NCBI RefSeq assembly: GCF_019599145.1 | Contig: NZ_CP080647.1 | Location: 7,874,001 to 7,938,000, forward strand | Direction of reading: 5' to 3' | DNA from: Streptomyces akebiae | GTDB lineage: Bacteria; Actinomycetota; Actinomycetes; Streptomycetales; Streptomycetaceae | Length of the DNA: 64,000 nt | Shown here: in pieces, positions 9,290 through 19,817 of the stretch | How positions within the stretch are numbered: position 1 is the stretch's first letter | Layout of the letters: the number at the start of each line of letters is the position of its first letter | The notes under the pieces: model-generated | Told to the model about the DNA's origin: nothing | The model's input: only the letters and a program-made list of their open reading frames with translations | The model's database searches: none | Made by a program: the position numbers and the translations under genes

Positions 9290-9961
9290 ATGGAGGCCGA
9301 TCAGAATCCGGTGCGCGGGCGAGTGGTGCTCGCGGACGACGACGTGCTCCTGCGGGAAGGGCTGGCGAGCCTCTGCGAGCGCGTCGGCTACGAGGTGACC
9401 GGGCAGGCCGGCGACGCCGCCGGGCTCTTGGAGCTGGTGGAGAACGAGCTTCCGGACATCGCGATCGTCGACATCCGGATGCCGCCGACGCAGTCGACGG
9501 AGGGGCTGAAGGCCGCGCGGGAGATCCGGGAGCGGTATCCGTCGGTCGGGATCCTCGTGCTGTCGGCGTTCGTCGAGGTGGAGGACGCGTTGGAGCTGCT
9601 GGCCGGCGGGCGCAGCATCGGATATCTGCTCAAGAGCCGGATCACCGTCGTGGAGGAGTTCCTGGAGACGCTGGACAGGATCCGGCGGGGCGGGTCGGTG
9701 GTGGACCCGTCGCTGGTGCAGGAACTGGTCGCCGCGCAGAGACGTGACGATCCGCTGTCGATGCTCAGCAACCGGGAGCGGGAGGTTCTCGGCCTGATGG
9801 CCGAGGGGCGGTCCAACGCGGGGATCGGCCGTCGGCTGTGGGTCACCGAGGGGACGGTCGAGAAGCATGTGCGGAGCATCCTGGGGAAGCTGCGGCTGCC
9901 CGAGGAGCCGGACGACCATCGCCGGGTGCTGGCCGTGCTGACGTTCCTGGAGACGCGCTAG
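9290..9961 (+). CDS. LuxR/NarL-type two-component response regulator
   Basis: A 223-residue regulator with an N-terminal receiver (VVLADDDVLLREGL; phosphoacceptor Asp61 in AIVDIRMPP; Lys in LLKSRI) and a C-terminal LuxR-type HTH (LSNREREVLGLMAEGRSNAGI, then TEGTVEKHVRSILGKL). ATG 9290 follows a GGGGGAG site. It is very probably phosphorylated by the kinase encoded immediately upstream, which belongs to the class that pairs with NarL-type regulators. The 16-bp palindrome upstream of this gene and of the stand-alone receiver is a natural candidate binding site. Confidence 0.92.
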   Translation: MEADQNPVRGRVVLADDDVLLREGLASLCERVGYEVTGQAGDAAGLLELVENELPDIAIVDIRMPPTQSTEGLKAAREIRERYPSVGILVLSAFVEVEDALELLAGGRSIGYLLKSRITVVEEFLETLDRIRRGGSVVDPSLVQELVAAQRRDDPLSMLSNREREVLGLMAEGRSNAGIGRRLWVTEGTVEKHVRSILGKLRLPEEPDDHRRVLAVLTFLETR

Positions 9962-10037
9962 GCGCGCTGACATCACGCGTGGTGCGTGGCGGGATCGGGC
10001 CTTGTCCACAGGGCCCCGTGTTGTCACTCCCCGCCAG

Positions 10038-10043
10038 TAGGGT
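10038..10043 (+). promoter_or_regulatory. Candidate -10 box for leaderless uvrC mRNA
   Basis: TAGGGT ends 7 bases before the uvrC ATG and there is no purine-rich ribosome site between them. In actinobacteria a TANNNT box 6-8 bases before the start codon is the usual mark of a leaderless transcript. I see no clear -35. Confidence 0.4.
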
Positions 10044-10050
10044 GTGAAGC

Positions 10051-12135
10051 ATGGCCGATCCCTCCAGCTACCGCCCCAGCCCGGGGCAGATCCCGGATTC
10101 CCCCGGGGTGTACAAGTTCCGCGACGAGCACCGCCGGGTGATCTACGTCGGGAAGGCGAAGAGCCTGCGTCAGCGCCTGGCCAACTACTTCCAGGACCTG
10201 GCCGGCCTTCATCCGCGCACCCGCTCGATGGTCACCACGGCCGCCTCCGTGGAGTGGACCGTGGTGTCCACGGAGGTCGAGGCGCTTCAGCTGGAGTACT
10301 CCTGGATCAAGGAGTTCGACCCCCGGTTCAACGTCAAGTACCGCGACGACAAGAGCTACCCGTACCTCGCCGTCACGATGAACGAGCAGTACCCGCGCGT
10401 GCAGGTGATGCGCGGTCACAAGAAGAAGGGCGTGCGGTACTTCGGGCCGTACGCGCACGCGTGGGCGATCCGTGACACCGTCGACCTGCTGCTGCGCGTC
10501 TTCCCCGTACGCACGTGCTCCGCCGGGGTCTTCAAGAACGCGACCCGCACCGGCCGCCCCTGTCTGCTCGGCTACATCGGCAAGTGCTCGGCCCCCTGCG
10601 TCGACCGGATCTCCGCCGAGGACCACCGCGAACTGGCCGACGAGTTCAGCGACTTCATGGCCGGGCGCACGGGCACGTACATCCGTCGCCTGGAGAAGCG
10701 GATGACGGACGCGGCAGAGGAGATGGAGTACGAGCGGGCCGCCCGGCTGCGTGACGACATCGAGGCCCTGAAGAAGGCCATGGAGAAGAACGCGGTCGTG
10801 CTCGCCGACGCGACCGACGCCGACCTGATCGCCGTCGCCGAGGACGAGCTGGAGGCGGCCGTCCAGATCTTCCACGTCCGCGGCGGACGGGTGCGCGGCC
10901 AGCGCGGCTGGGTCACCGACAAGGTCGAGGCCGTCACCACCGGTGACCTCGTCGAACACGCGCTCCAGCAGCTGTACGGCGAGGAGACGGGCGACTCCGT
11001 GCCCAAGGAGGTCCTCGTCCCGGCGCTGCCCGACCCCGTCGGACCCGTGCAGGAATGGCTCGCCGGCCGCCGCGGGGCGGGCGTCTCCCTGCGTATCCCG
11101 CAGCGCGGGGACAAGAAGGCGCTCATGGAGACGGTCGCGCGCAACGCCCAGCAGTCGCTCGTGCTGCACAAGACCAAGCGCGCCTCCGACCTCACCACCC
11201 GCTCCCGCGCCCTGGAGGAGATCGCCGAGGCCCTCGACCTGGACAGCGCGCCGCTCAGGATCGAGTGCTACGACATCTCCCACCTCCAGGGCGACGACGT
11301 CGTGGCCTCCATGGTCGTCTTCGAGGACGGGCTGGCCCGCAAGAGCGAGTACCGCCGCTTCCAGATCAAGGGCCGGGTCGGAGACACCCAGGTCTGGCAC
11401 GGCGAGGGACAGGACGACGTCCGCTCCATGCACGAGGTCATCGCCCGCCGCTTCCGGCGCTACCTCGCGGAGAAGGAGAAGACCGGCGAGTGGGTCGAGG
11501 AGGACGGGAACGCCGGGCCCGACGGGAACGCCTTCACCGAGGAGGACGGCCGCCCCAAGCGGTTCGCCTACCCGCCCCAGCTCGTCGTCGTCGACGGCGG
11601 GCAGCCCCAGGTGGCCGCCGCCCGCCGCGCGCTCGACGAACTGGGCATCGACGACATCGCCGTCTGCGGCCTCGCCAAGCGCCTGGAGGAGGTCTGGGTG
11701 CCCGGCGAGGACGACCCGGTGGTCCTGCCCCGCACCAGCGAGGGCCTCTATCTGCTCCAGCGCGTCCGCGACGAGGCCCACCGCTTCGCCATCACCTATC
11801 AGCGCACCCGACGCGCCAAGCGTTTCCGGGCGAGCCCCTTGGACGACGTGCCCGGCCTCGGGGAGGCTCGCAAGCAGGCCCTGCTGAAACACTTCGGCTC
11901 GCTGAAGAAGCTGCGCGCCGCGACGATCGAGCAGATCTGCGAGGTTCCGGGCATAGGGCGCAAGACGGCCGAGACGATCGCCGCGGCCCTCGCCCAGGTG
12001 GCTCCGGCCGCACCCGCCGTGAACACGGCGACGGGAGAGATCATGGAGGAAGAGGAGCCCGGTACGACGGCGGACCCCTCTGGGGAGCCCGTGGCCGCGG
12101 GTGCCCCGGACCGGCGGCGAGGGCAGGAGACATGA
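10051..12135 (+). CDS. uvrC: UvrABC excinuclease subunit C
   Basis: A 694-residue nuclease subunit of nucleotide excision repair that makes both incisions. Domains in order: an N-terminal GIY-YIG nuclease (GVYKFRD...[13 protein letters not shown], about 15-95); a Cys-containing linker (GKCSAPCV); a UVR coiled-coil that contacts UvrB ([20 protein letters not shown], about 225-250); an RNase H-like C-terminal nuclease ([23 protein letters not shown] and VVVDGGQPQ, with the catalytic acids); and two helix-hairpin-helix motifs ([14 protein letters not shown] and [14 protein letters not shown]). An acidic Gly/Asn insert near residue 485 and a Glu-rich end are clade-specific. The stop overlaps the start of rapZ, beginning a uvrC-rapZ-yvcK-whiA unit. 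Confidence 0.97.
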   Translation: MADPSSYRPSPGQIPDSPGVYKFRDEHRRVIYVGKAKSLRQRLANYFQDLAGLHPRTRSMVTTAASVEWTVVSTEVEALQLEYSWIKEFDPRFNVKYRDDKSYPYLAVTMNEQYPRVQVMRGHKKKGVRYFGPYAHAWAIRDTVDLLLRVFPVRTCSAGVFKNATRTGRPCLLGYIGKCSAPCVDRISAEDHRELADEFSDFMAGRTGTYIRRLEKRMTDAAEEMEYERAARLRDDIEALKKAMEKNAVVLADATDADLIAVAEDELEAAVQIFHVRGGRVRGQRGWVTDKVEAVTTGDLVEHALQQLYGEETGDSVPKEVLVPALPDPVGPVQEWLAGRRGAGVSLRIPQRGDKKALMETVARNAQQSLVLHKTKRASDLTTRSRALEEIAEALDLDSAPLRIECYDISHLQGDDVVASMVVFEDGLARKSEYRRFQIKGRVGDTQVWHGEGQDDVRSMHEVIARRFRRYLAEKEKTGEWVEEDGNAGPDGNAFTEEDGRPKRFAYPPQLVVVDGGQPQVAAARRALDELGIDDIAVCGLAKRLEEVWVPGEDDPVVLPRTSEGLYLLQRVRDEAHRFAITYQRTRRAKRFRASPLDDVPGLGEARKQALLKHFGSLKKLRAATIEQICEVPGIGRKTAETIAAALAQVAPAAPAVNTATGEIMEEEEPGTTADPSGEPVAAGAPDRRRGQET

Positions 12136-13220
12136 CCGAGCACGACGAGCGTCCGGGACTCCCGGACCACGCAGAACCCCCTGACCACGCAGAACCCCCT
12201 GAGCGCTCAGAGCGTCCAGAACAGCAGCACCACGAGCACACAGCGGAGCGCGGGTCGGCCCACAGCGCGGCGGGCGACGACACCTCCCCGCACCCAGCGC
12301 CACAGGAAGACGGAGCACACGTGAGTACGGGCATCGAAACAGCCGGGGTCCCCGAGGCGGCCATCCCCGAGCTGGTCATCATCTCCGGCATGTCCGGCGC
12401 CGGACGGTCGACGGCCGCCAAGTGTCTGGAGGACCTCGGCTGGTTCGTCGTCGACAACCTGCCGCCCGCGCTGATCCCTACCATGGTGGAGCTCGGCGCC
12501 CGCTCCCAGGGGAACGTGGCGCGGATCGCGGTCGTCGTCGACGTCCGCGGCCGCCGCTTCTTCGACAACCTCCGCGACTCCCTCGCCGATTTGGAGACCA
12601 AGCACGTCACCCGGCGGATCGTCTTCCTGGAGTCCTCCGACGACGCCCTGGTGCGCCGCTTCGAGTCGGTGCGCCGCCCGCACCCCCTCCAGGGCGACGG
12701 CCGCATCACCGACGGGATCGCCGCCGAGCGGGAGCTGCTGCGCGAGCTGCGCGGCGACGCCGACCTGGTCATCGACACCTCCAGCCTGAACGTGCACGAG
12801 CTGCGCGCCAAGATGGACGCCCAGTTCGCGGGTGAGGAGGAGCCCGAGCTGCGGGCGACCGTCATGTCCTTCGGCTTCAAGTACGGCCTCCCGGTCGACG
12901 CCGACCTGGTCGTGGACATGCGCTTCCTGCCCAACCCGCACTGGGTCCCCGAGCTGCGCCCGTACACCGGCCTCAACGAGGAGGTCTCCGCGTACGTCTT
13001 CAACCAGCCCGGCGCCAAGGAGTTCCTCGACCGCTACACCGAGCTGCTCCAGATGATCGCCGCCGGCTACCGCCGCGAGGGCAAGCGGTACGTGACCATC
13101 GCGGTCGGCTGCACCGGAGGCAAGCACCGCTCGGTCGCCACCTCCGAGAAGCTGGCCGCCCGCCTCGCCTCCCAGGGCGTCGAGACCGTGGTCGTGCACC
13201 GGGACATGGGGCGCGAGTGA
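12132..13220 (+). CDS. rapZ: RapZ-family nucleotide-binding protein (RNase adapter family)
   Basis: A P-loop protein of the RapZ/YvcJ family. The Walker A region is [22 protein letters not shown], followed by the family hallmark FVVDNLPP. The C-terminal domain has [13 protein letters not shown] and ends [10 protein letters not shown]. In E. coli RapZ guides RNase E to the GlmZ small RNA; in actinobacteria the RNA-linked role is less clear. Starting at ATG 12132 (4-bp overlap with uvrC) gives 362 residues; GTG 12321, with GGAG 5 nt upstream, gives 299, nearer the usual family length. The extra 63 residues are low-complexity and hold a perfect 18-bp tandem repeat at 12165-12200, so the shorter start may be the functional one. 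It overlaps yvcK by 4 bases. Confidence 0.93.
   Translation: MTEHDERPGLPDHAEPPDHAEPPERSERPEQQHHEHTAERGSAHSAAGDDTSPHPAPQEDGAHVSTGIETAGVPEAAIPELVIISGMSGAGRSTAAKCLEDLGWFVVDNLPPALIPTMVELGARSQGNVARIAVVVDVRGRRFFDNLRDSLADLETKHVTRRIVFLESSDDALVRRFESVRRPHPLQGDGRITDGIAAERELLRELRGDADLVIDTSSLNVHELRAKMDAQFAGEEEPELRATVMSFGFKYGLPVDADLVVDMRFLPNPHWVPELRPYTGLNEEVSAYVFNQPGAKEFLDRYTELLQMIAAGYRREGKRYVTIAVGCTGGKHRSVATSEKLAARLASQGVETVVVHRDMGRE
12165..12200 (+). repeat. Perfect 18-bp tandem duplication in the rapZ 5' end
   Basis: Two abutting identical 18-mers (12165-12182 and 12183-12200) encode the repeated DHAEPP in the poorly conserved N-terminal extension. The repeat keeps the reading frame and is typical of a variable, non-essential linker. 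Confidence 0.8.
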
Positions 13221-14287
13221 CCGGACGTGCTGCTCTGCGGTTGGGCAGACTGCGCCGCGTCACCCCCGAGGGCCGAGCGGGCCAGCCCGCCGAGGCCCGC
13301 GGGGCAAGGCCCCGCCGCCGCGGCGCCCAGCCCAAGGTCGTCGCGCTCGGCGGCGGCATGGGCCTGTCCGCCTCGCTCGCCGCGCTGCGCCGGATCACCG
13401 GCGACCTCACCGCCGTCGTCACCGTGGCCGACGACGGCGGTTCCAGCGGACGCCTCCGTGACGAGCTGGGCGTCCTGCCGCCCGGCGATCTGCGCAAGGC
13501 GCTGGCCGCGCTCTGCGGCGACGACGACTGGGGCCAGACCTGGGCCCGCGTCATCCAGCACCGCTTCCAGTCCCAGGGCGACCTGCACGAGCACGCGGTC
13601 GGCAATCTGCTGATCGTCGCCCTGTGGGAACAGCTCGGCGACCACGTCCAGGCCCTCGACCTGGTCGGCAGGCTGCTGGGCGCCCAGGGTCGTGTCCTGC
13701 CCATGTCGGCCGTGCCCCTGGAGCTCCAGGCCCTGGTCAAGGGCCACGACCCCGCCCGCCCGGACGAGGTCGACACCGTGCGGGGGCAGGCGACCGTCGC
13801 GCTCACCCCGGGCGAGGTGCAGTCCGTGCACGTCGTGCCGCACGACCCGCCCGCCGTCCCGGAGGCCGTGGCCGCGGTCCGCGACGCCGACTGGGTGGTC
13901 CTCGGCCCCGGCTCCTGGTTCTCCTCGGTGATCCCGCACCTGCTCGTGCCCGAGCTGCTCGACGCCCTCACCGAGACCAAGGCCCGACTCGTGCTGTCGC
14001 TGAACCTCGCCCCGCAGCCGGGAGAAACCGATGGCTTCTCCCCGCAGCGTCATTTGGAGGTTTTGGCACGACACGCCCCTAAACTCGCCCTGGACGTGGT
14101 GCTGGCCGACGAGGCCGCCGTGCCCGACCGCGACTCTCTGACCGACGCCGCCAAAGGGTTCGGCGCCGCGGTCGAGCTGGCGCCGGTGGCCCGGACCGAC
14201 GGATCTCCGCGGCATGATCCGGAGCTGTTGGCCGCCGCGTACGACCGTATTTTTCGGATGCATGGAAGGATCGGCCCATGGCGATGA
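13217..14287 (+). CDS. yvcK: YvcK/CofD-like UDP-sugar-binding regulatory protein
   Basis: A 356-residue protein of the CofD-like YvcK family, called the gluconeogenesis factor in Bacillus and linked to cell-wall precursor control through UDP-GlcNAc binding. Visible features are an Arg-rich N-terminal tail, the nucleotide-binding [32 protein letters not shown], the GNLLIVALW helix, and [18 protein letters not shown] 13217 overlaps the rapZ stop by 4 bases, and the 3' end overlaps whiA by 10, so the four genes are almost certainly co-translated. The uvrC-rapZ-yvcK-whiA order is conserved in actinobacteria. Confidence 0.95.
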   Translation: MTGRAALRLGRLRRVTPEGRAGQPAEARGARPRRRGAQPKVVALGGGMGLSASLAALRRITGDLTAVVTVADDGGSSGRLRDELGVLPPGDLRKALAALCGDDDWGQTWARVIQHRFQSQGDLHEHAVGNLLIVALWEQLGDHVQALDLVGRLLGAQGRVLPMSAVPLELQALVKGHDPARPDEVDTVRGQATVALTPGEVQSVHVVPHDPPAVPEAVAAVRDADWVVLGPGSWFSSVIPHLLVPELLDALTETKARLVLSLNLAPQPGETDGFSPQRHLEVLARHAPKLALDVVLADEAAVPDRDSLTDAAKGFGAAVELAPVARTDGSPRHDPELLAAAYDRIFRMHGRIGPWR

Positions 14288-15267
14288 CGGCAGCGGTGAA
14301 GGACGAGATCTCCCGGCTACCCGTCACCCGGACCTGCTGCAGAAAGGCGGAGGTCTCGGCGATCCTGCGGTTCGCGGGCGGGCTGCACCTGGTGAGCGGC
14401 CGCATCGTGATCGAGGCGGAGCTGGACACCGCGATGGCGGCCCGCCGCCTCAAGCGGGACATCGCGGAGATCTTCGGCCACGGCTCCGAACTGATCGTGA
14501 TGGCACCCGGCGGCCTGCGCCGCGGTTCCCGTTACGTCGTCCGGGTGGTCGCCGGCGGTGACCAGCTGGCCCGCCAGACCGGCCTGGTGGACGGGCGGGG
14601 CCGGCCGATCCGGGGTCTGCCGCCCCAGGTGGTCTCCGGGGCCACCTGCGACGCGGAGGCGGCCTGGCGCGGCGCCTTCCTGGCCCACGGCTCGCTCACC
14701 GAACCCGGCCGGTCGTCCTCCCTGGAGGTGACCTGCCCGGGCCCGGAGGCCGCCCTCGCACTGGTCGGCGCCGCCCGCCGGCTGTCGATCGGGGCGAAGG
14801 CGCGCGAGGTGCGGGGCGTGGACCGGGTCGTCGTACGGGACGGGGACGCCATCGGCGCGCTCCTGACCCGCCTCGGCGCCCACGAGTCCGTGCTGGCGTG
14901 GGAGGAGCGGCGGATGCGCCGCGAGGTCCGGGCCACGGCGAACCGGCTCGCCAACTTCGACGACGCCAACCTGCGCCGCTCGGCCCGTGCCGCCGTCGCC
15001 GCCGGCGCCCGGGTGGGCCGCGCCCTGGAGATCCTCGCCGACGACGTCCCCGAGCACCTCGCGGCCGCCGGACGGCTGCGCATGGAGCACAAGCAGGCCT
15101 CCCTGGAGGAGCTGGGCGCGCTCGCCGACCCCCCGCTGACCAAGGACGCCGTCGCGGGACGGATCCGGCGGCTGCTCGCCATGGCCGACAAGCGCGCCTC
15201 GGACCTCGGCATCCCGGGGACCGAGGCCAGCCTCACCGAGGAGATGGCCGAGAATCTCGTGGGGTGA
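14278..15267 (+). CDS. whiA: Sporulation transcription factor WhiA
   Basis: A 329-residue DNA-binding protein with a LAGLIDADG-like N-terminal domain (residues about 1-215, degenerate and without nuclease activity in the family) and a C-terminal HTH ([22 protein letters not shown]). In Streptomyces WhiA works with WhiB to turn on sporulation-septation genes and turn off growth-related genes. Motifs such as [20 protein letters not shown] and the length match the family. The ATG start lies inside the end of yvcK and a strong hairpin follows the stop, so it closes the uvrC-rapZ-yvcK-whiA unit. Confidence 0.97.
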   Translation: MAMTAAVKDEISRLPVTRTCCRKAEVSAILRFAGGLHLVSGRIVIEAELDTAMAARRLKRDIAEIFGHGSELIVMAPGGLRRGSRYVVRVVAGGDQLARQTGLVDGRGRPIRGLPPQVVSGATCDAEAAWRGAFLAHGSLTEPGRSSSLEVTCPGPEAALALVGAARRLSIGAKAREVRGVDRVVVRDGDAIGALLTRLGAHESVLAWEERRMRREVRATANRLANFDDANLRRSARAAVAAGARVGRALEILADDVPEHLAAAGRLRMEHKQASLEELGALADPPLTKDAVAGRIRRLLAMADKRASDLGIPGTEASLTEEMAENLVG

Positions 15268-15291
15268 CACCACCCCCGGAAATCTCAACTC

Positions 15292-15329
15292 GCCGGTGCC
15301 GACGCTCATTTGGGGCTGTCGGCACCGGC
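15292..15329 (+). terminator. Terminator after whiA
   Basis: A perfect 12-bp stem (GCCGGTGCCGAC at 15292-15303 with 15318-15329) encloses a 14-nt loop, 24 bases past the whiA stop and before the carboxypeptidase gene. Confidence 0.8.
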
Positions 15330-15446
15330 TTCCCGCTTTCTGCGTGAATTCCGTGATTGGCCTGTGAGGCCTCCTTGACTTGGCCCAGATCTGACATGAG
15401 CCTGGCGTCTGTTCGCTACTGGGGTGAACCACTCCAAGGGGGGCTC

Positions 15447-18401
15447 ATGAGACGAAGAGCGAGATCGATCCTCGCTGCCGGCGCGCTCCTGCTGGGCGGC
15501 GGTGCGGGACTCGCACCGCTCGCCCAGGCGGCCGAGAACGACGGCTCGGACACCGAGGAAGTCAAGGTCTTCCGCGCCGAGGTGACGAAGAAGCAGATAC
15601 CGCTGCTGCTCGCGGCCGGGCAGGACGGTCACGAACTCAGCGAGCAGGCGCCGGAGAAGGGCACCGCGTCGGTCGAGGTCTACCTCACCGACAAGCAGGC
15701 GGACGCCCTTGAGGAGCAGGGCGTCGAGCTGAAGGAACACCGCCTCACCAGCAAGGCCGAGGCGCGCGTGGACGCGGCGGGCGACGGGGTCTATCGCCCC
15801 TACAGCGGCGCCGGCAACCTCAAGGAGGAGATCCTCCGGACGGGTCAGGAGCACCCCTCCCTGACCAAGGTGGTCTCCCTCGGCAAGACCCTGCGGGGCC
15901 AGGACATCCTCGCGGTCAAACTGACCAAGAACGCCAAGAAGACCAAGGACGGCGCGAAACCGTCGGTGCTGTACCTGTCCAACCAGCACGCCCGTGAGTG
16001 GATCACGCCGGAGATGACCCGGCGCCTGATGCACCACTACCTGGACAACTACAAGACGGACAAGCGGATCAAGAAGATCGTCGACTCCACCGAGCTGTGG
16101 TTCGTGATCTCCGCCAACCCGGACGGCTACGACTTCACGCACCAGGCCGACGGCAACCGCCAGTGGCGCAAGAACCTGCGGGACGTCAACGGCGACAACG
16201 CCATCACCGTCGGCGACGGCGTCGACCTCAACCGCAACTTCGCCTACAAGTGGGGCTACGACAACGAGGGCTCCTCCCCGTTCCCCACCAGCGAGACCTA
16301 CCGCGGCGACGGCCCGAACTCGGAGCCCGAGACCAAGGTCCTGGACGCCTTCGAGAAGCGCATCGGCTTCGAGTACGGCATCAACTACCACTCGGCCGCC
16401 GAACTCATCCTCTACGGCGTCGGCTGGCAGGTGGCCAGCCCCAGCCCCGACGACGTGCTCTACAAGTCGCTGGCCGGCACCCCGGAGAACCCCGCGATCC
16501 CCGGGTACCACCCCCAGCTCTCCTCCGAGCTGTACACGACGAACGGCGAGGCGAACGGCCACGCCTCCAACGTCAACGGCGCGGCGTTCTTCACCCCCGA
16601 GATGTCGACCTGCCAGACGGCGTCGAACATCGACCCGGACGACGCCTGGAAGCCCGAGGACTGCGCCTCGGTCTTCACGTTCCCGGACGACGAGAAGCTG
16701 ATCCAGCAGGAGTTCGAGAAGAACATCCCCTTCGCGCTCTCCGTCGCCGAGTCCGCCGTCAAGCCCGACCAGCCGAAGTCCTCGGTCGGCATCGACGCTC
16801 CCGACTTCACCCCGGCCGCCTTCACCACGTCGTACTCGCGCGGCGCCGACCAGACCATCTCCGTCGTCGCCCGCAAGTCCGTTCGCGACAAGGAGCTGAG
16901 GTACCGGATCAACGGCCGCGGTCCCACGTACGACCAGACGCTCAAGGCCTGGAAGGGCGGTGAGACGTTCGGCGGCGCGGACAACCTGTACTTCGACGAG
17001 TACCGGGCCAAGGTGCAGGACGGCGAGCCGGGCGACAAGGTCGAGGTCTGGTTCACCGGTGAGACGAAGAGCGGCAAGCCGACCAAGAGCGAACGCTTCA
17101 CCTACACGATCGCCGAACGCCCCAAGGCCGACACGCTCGTCGTCGCCGAGGAGGGCGCGACCGCGACCCAGACGCAGGTCTATGTGGACGCGCTGAAGGC
17201 CAACGGCAAAAAGGCGCTCGTCTGGGACGTCGCGACCCAGGGCGCGCCCGACGCGCTCGGCGTACTGAAGCACTTCAAGCAGGTCGTGCACTACACGGGC
17301 GCCGTCCGGCCGGGCGTCGCCACCCAGCTCGCCCTGCGCGCCTACCTCAACGAGGGCGGCAAGCTGATCGAGGCGGGCGAGAGCGCCGGAGGCTCGGTCG
17401 ACCTCGGCGGCGGCACCCTGTCGAACGATTTCAGCCAGTACTACCTGGGTGCCTACAGCCGTACCTCCCTGCCGAACGCCACCGCCTTCGCCGGCCTCGC
17501 CAAGCTCGACGGCTTCTCGGGGGCCCTCGGCGACGCGCCCGGAAACCCGCTGAACACCGCCGGATCGTTCGGTGTCACCTCCGACGCGCTGCCCGTGGAG
17601 ACGTTCCCGCAGTTCGCGAGCGCCGGCGCGGGCCAGTACCCCGGGACGGTCAACCCGTACGGCCCGTACGAGGGCGCGTCCATGGCGGCCGCCACGCACA
17701 CCGACTACGCGTGGAACCGACTCACCCGCACCATCGACCTCACGTCGGTGACCGCGGCGGACAAGCCGACCCTGCGCACCCAGCTGCTGTGGAGCACGGA
17801 GGAGGGCTACGACCACGCCCTCCTGGAGGCGCACACCGTCGGGGCGGACGACTGGACGACGCTGCCGGACACCGGTGGTGCCACCTCCACCACCGTGCCC
17901 ACCGAGTGCGAGGCCGGGTTCTTCGTCCAGGGCCACCCGGCCCTCAAGCGGTACCTGACCGTGGGCTCCGGGGGCTGCACGCCCAGCGGCACCAGCGGCG
18001 CCTGGAACAGCTTCACCGGGGCCTCGGACGGCTGGCAGCAGGTCGAGTTCGACCTGTCCGCGTACGCCGGCAAGACGGTCGAGGTGTCGCTCAGCTACGT
18101 CACCGACCCGGGCAGCGGCGGTCGCGGTCTCCTCGCCGACAACGCCTCCGTCGTCATCGGCGGCACGCCCGGCGCGGTGGAGGGCTTCGAGACGTCGCTC
18201 GGTGCGTGGAGCACCCCCGGCCCGCCCGCGGGCAGCCCGGCGGTCGTGAAGGACTGGGGACTGTCGGGTGAACTGTTCAAGACCTTCGGCGCGGTCACCA
18301 CGGACGACACGGTGCTGCTGGGCTTCGGTCTGGAGCAGGTCGTCTCGGCGGCCGACCGCAAGGCACTGCTCGGCAAGGCACTGGCGGCACTGAAGGACTG
18401 A
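15447..18401 (+). CDS. Secreted M14 zinc carboxypeptidase, multidomain
   Basis: A 984-residue exported metallo-carboxypeptidase. ATG 15447 follows an AAGGGGGG ribosome site and begins a signal peptide (basic MRRRARS, hydrophobic core, AQA cleavage near residue 28). A pro-segment of roughly 90 residues precedes the M14 catalytic domain: zinc ligands His181 and Glu184 in NQHAREW, His315 in NYHSAAE, and the catalytic Glu385 in FFTPEM. After about residue 430 come beta-rich extensions, including an immune-inhibitor-A-like sandwich with W-SFTGASDGWQQVEFDLSAYAGKTV. It releases C-terminal residues from extracellular peptides. It has its own terminators on both sides, so it is probably monocistronic. 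Confidence 0.92.
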   Translation: MRRRARSILAAGALLLGGGAGLAPLAQAAENDGSDTEEVKVFRAEVTKKQIPLLLAAGQDGHELSEQAPEKGTASVEVYLTDKQADALEEQGVELKEHRLTSKAEARVDAAGDGVYRPYSGAGNLKEEILRTGQEHPSLTKVVSLGKTLRGQDILAVKLTKNAKKTKDGAKPSVLYLSNQHAREWITPEMTRRLMHHYLDNYKTDKRIKKIVDSTELWFVISANPDGYDFTHQADGNRQWRKNLRDVNGDNAITVGDGVDLNRNFAYKWGYDNEGSSPFPTSETYRGDGPNSEPETKVLDAFEKRIGFEYGINYHSAAELILYGVGWQVASPSPDDVLYKSLAGTPENPAIPGYHPQLSSELYTTNGEANGHASNVNGAAFFTPEMSTCQTASNIDPDDAWKPEDCASVFTFPDDEKLIQQEFEKNIPFALSVAESAVKPDQPKSSVGIDAPDFTPAAFTTSYSRGADQTISVVARKSVRDKELRYRINGRGPTYDQTLKAWKGGETFGGADNLYFDEYRAKVQDGEPGDKVEVWFTGETKSGKPTKSERFTYTIAERPKADTLVVAEEGATATQTQVYVDALKANGKKALVWDVATQGAPDALGVLKHFKQVVHYTGAVRPGVATQLALRAYLNEGGKLIEAGESAGGSVDLGGGTLSNDFSQYYLGAYSRTSLPNATAFAGLAKLDGFSGALGDAPGNPLNTAGSFGVTSDALPVETFPQFASAGAGQYPGTVNPYGPYEGASMAAATHTDYAWNRLTRTIDLTSVTAADKPTLRTQLLWSTEEGYDHALLEAHTVGADDWTTLPDTGGATSTTVPTECEAGFFVQGHPALKRYLTVGSGGCTPSGTSGAWNSFTGASDGWQQVEFDLSAYAGKTVEVSLSYVTDPGSGGRGLLADNASVVIGGTPGAVEGFETSLGAWSTPGPPAGSPAVVKDWGLSGELFKTFGAVTTDDTVLLGFGLEQVVSAADRKALLGKALAALKD

Positions 18402-18440
18402 GCGCCGACTGGGCCGAACGGCTGAGGAAAGACCTCGTGG

Positions 18441-18482
18441 GCGGCCCTCCGGACGTCTGAAATCAGATGATCGGAGGGCCGC
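18441..18482 (+). terminator. Terminator after the carboxypeptidase
   Basis: An 11-bp stem (18441-18451 with 18472-18482) contains a second small inner hairpin (TCTGA/TCAGA). It lies 40 bases past the stop codon and is followed by an A-rich run. Confidence 0.8.
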
Positions 18483-18511
18483 TCAAAAGGTAATCACCTT
18501 GTAAAACCAGG

Positions 18512-18545
18512 GCGGTCCGTACCCCTACTGGCGAGTACGGACCGC
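18512..18545. promoter_or_regulatory. Perfect inverted repeat upstream of gap
   Basis: Eleven bases (GCGGTCCGTAC, 18512-18522) pair perfectly with 18535-18545 around a 12-nt loop, about 125 bases before the gap start. A second small CCCGAC/GTCGGG hairpin follows at 18575-18590. These could be a backup terminator, an operator or a structured leader; sequence alone does not decide. Confidence 0.45.
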
Positions 18546-18559
18546 ACCGGCATGTATAG

Positions 18560-19681
<1,122 letters not shown>

Positions 19682-19710
19682 TCGACAGAGCGGGCACTTC
19701 CGTGTGAGAG

Positions 19711-19750
19711 CAGGGCTCGGGCGGCGCAGGGACGCGCCGCCCGAGCCCTG
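19711..19750 (+). terminator. Strong terminator between gap and pgk
   Basis: A perfect 16-bp GC-rich stem (19711-19726 with 19735-19750) and 8-nt loop lie 30 bases after gap. It is among the strongest hairpins in the window and implies uncoupled expression of gap and pgk. Confidence 0.88.
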
Positions 19751-19817
19751 ACGCACGTACAAAAGCGGTTCCTCCTACGATCACGAGCACCACAAGTCCT
19801 CCTCGGGAGCCCTCTTC

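Noticed and set aside
10024..12318. A 764-codon open frame antisense to uvrC
   Set aside because: uvrC motifs are complete on the plus strand; the antisense frame has no recognisable domain.
15306..17936. An 876-codon open frame antisense to the carboxypeptidase
   Set aside because: Its translation is Val/Gly/Leu/Arg-rich with no domain, while the plus strand has a full signal peptide and M14 zinc motifs. It is a GC-bias shadow.
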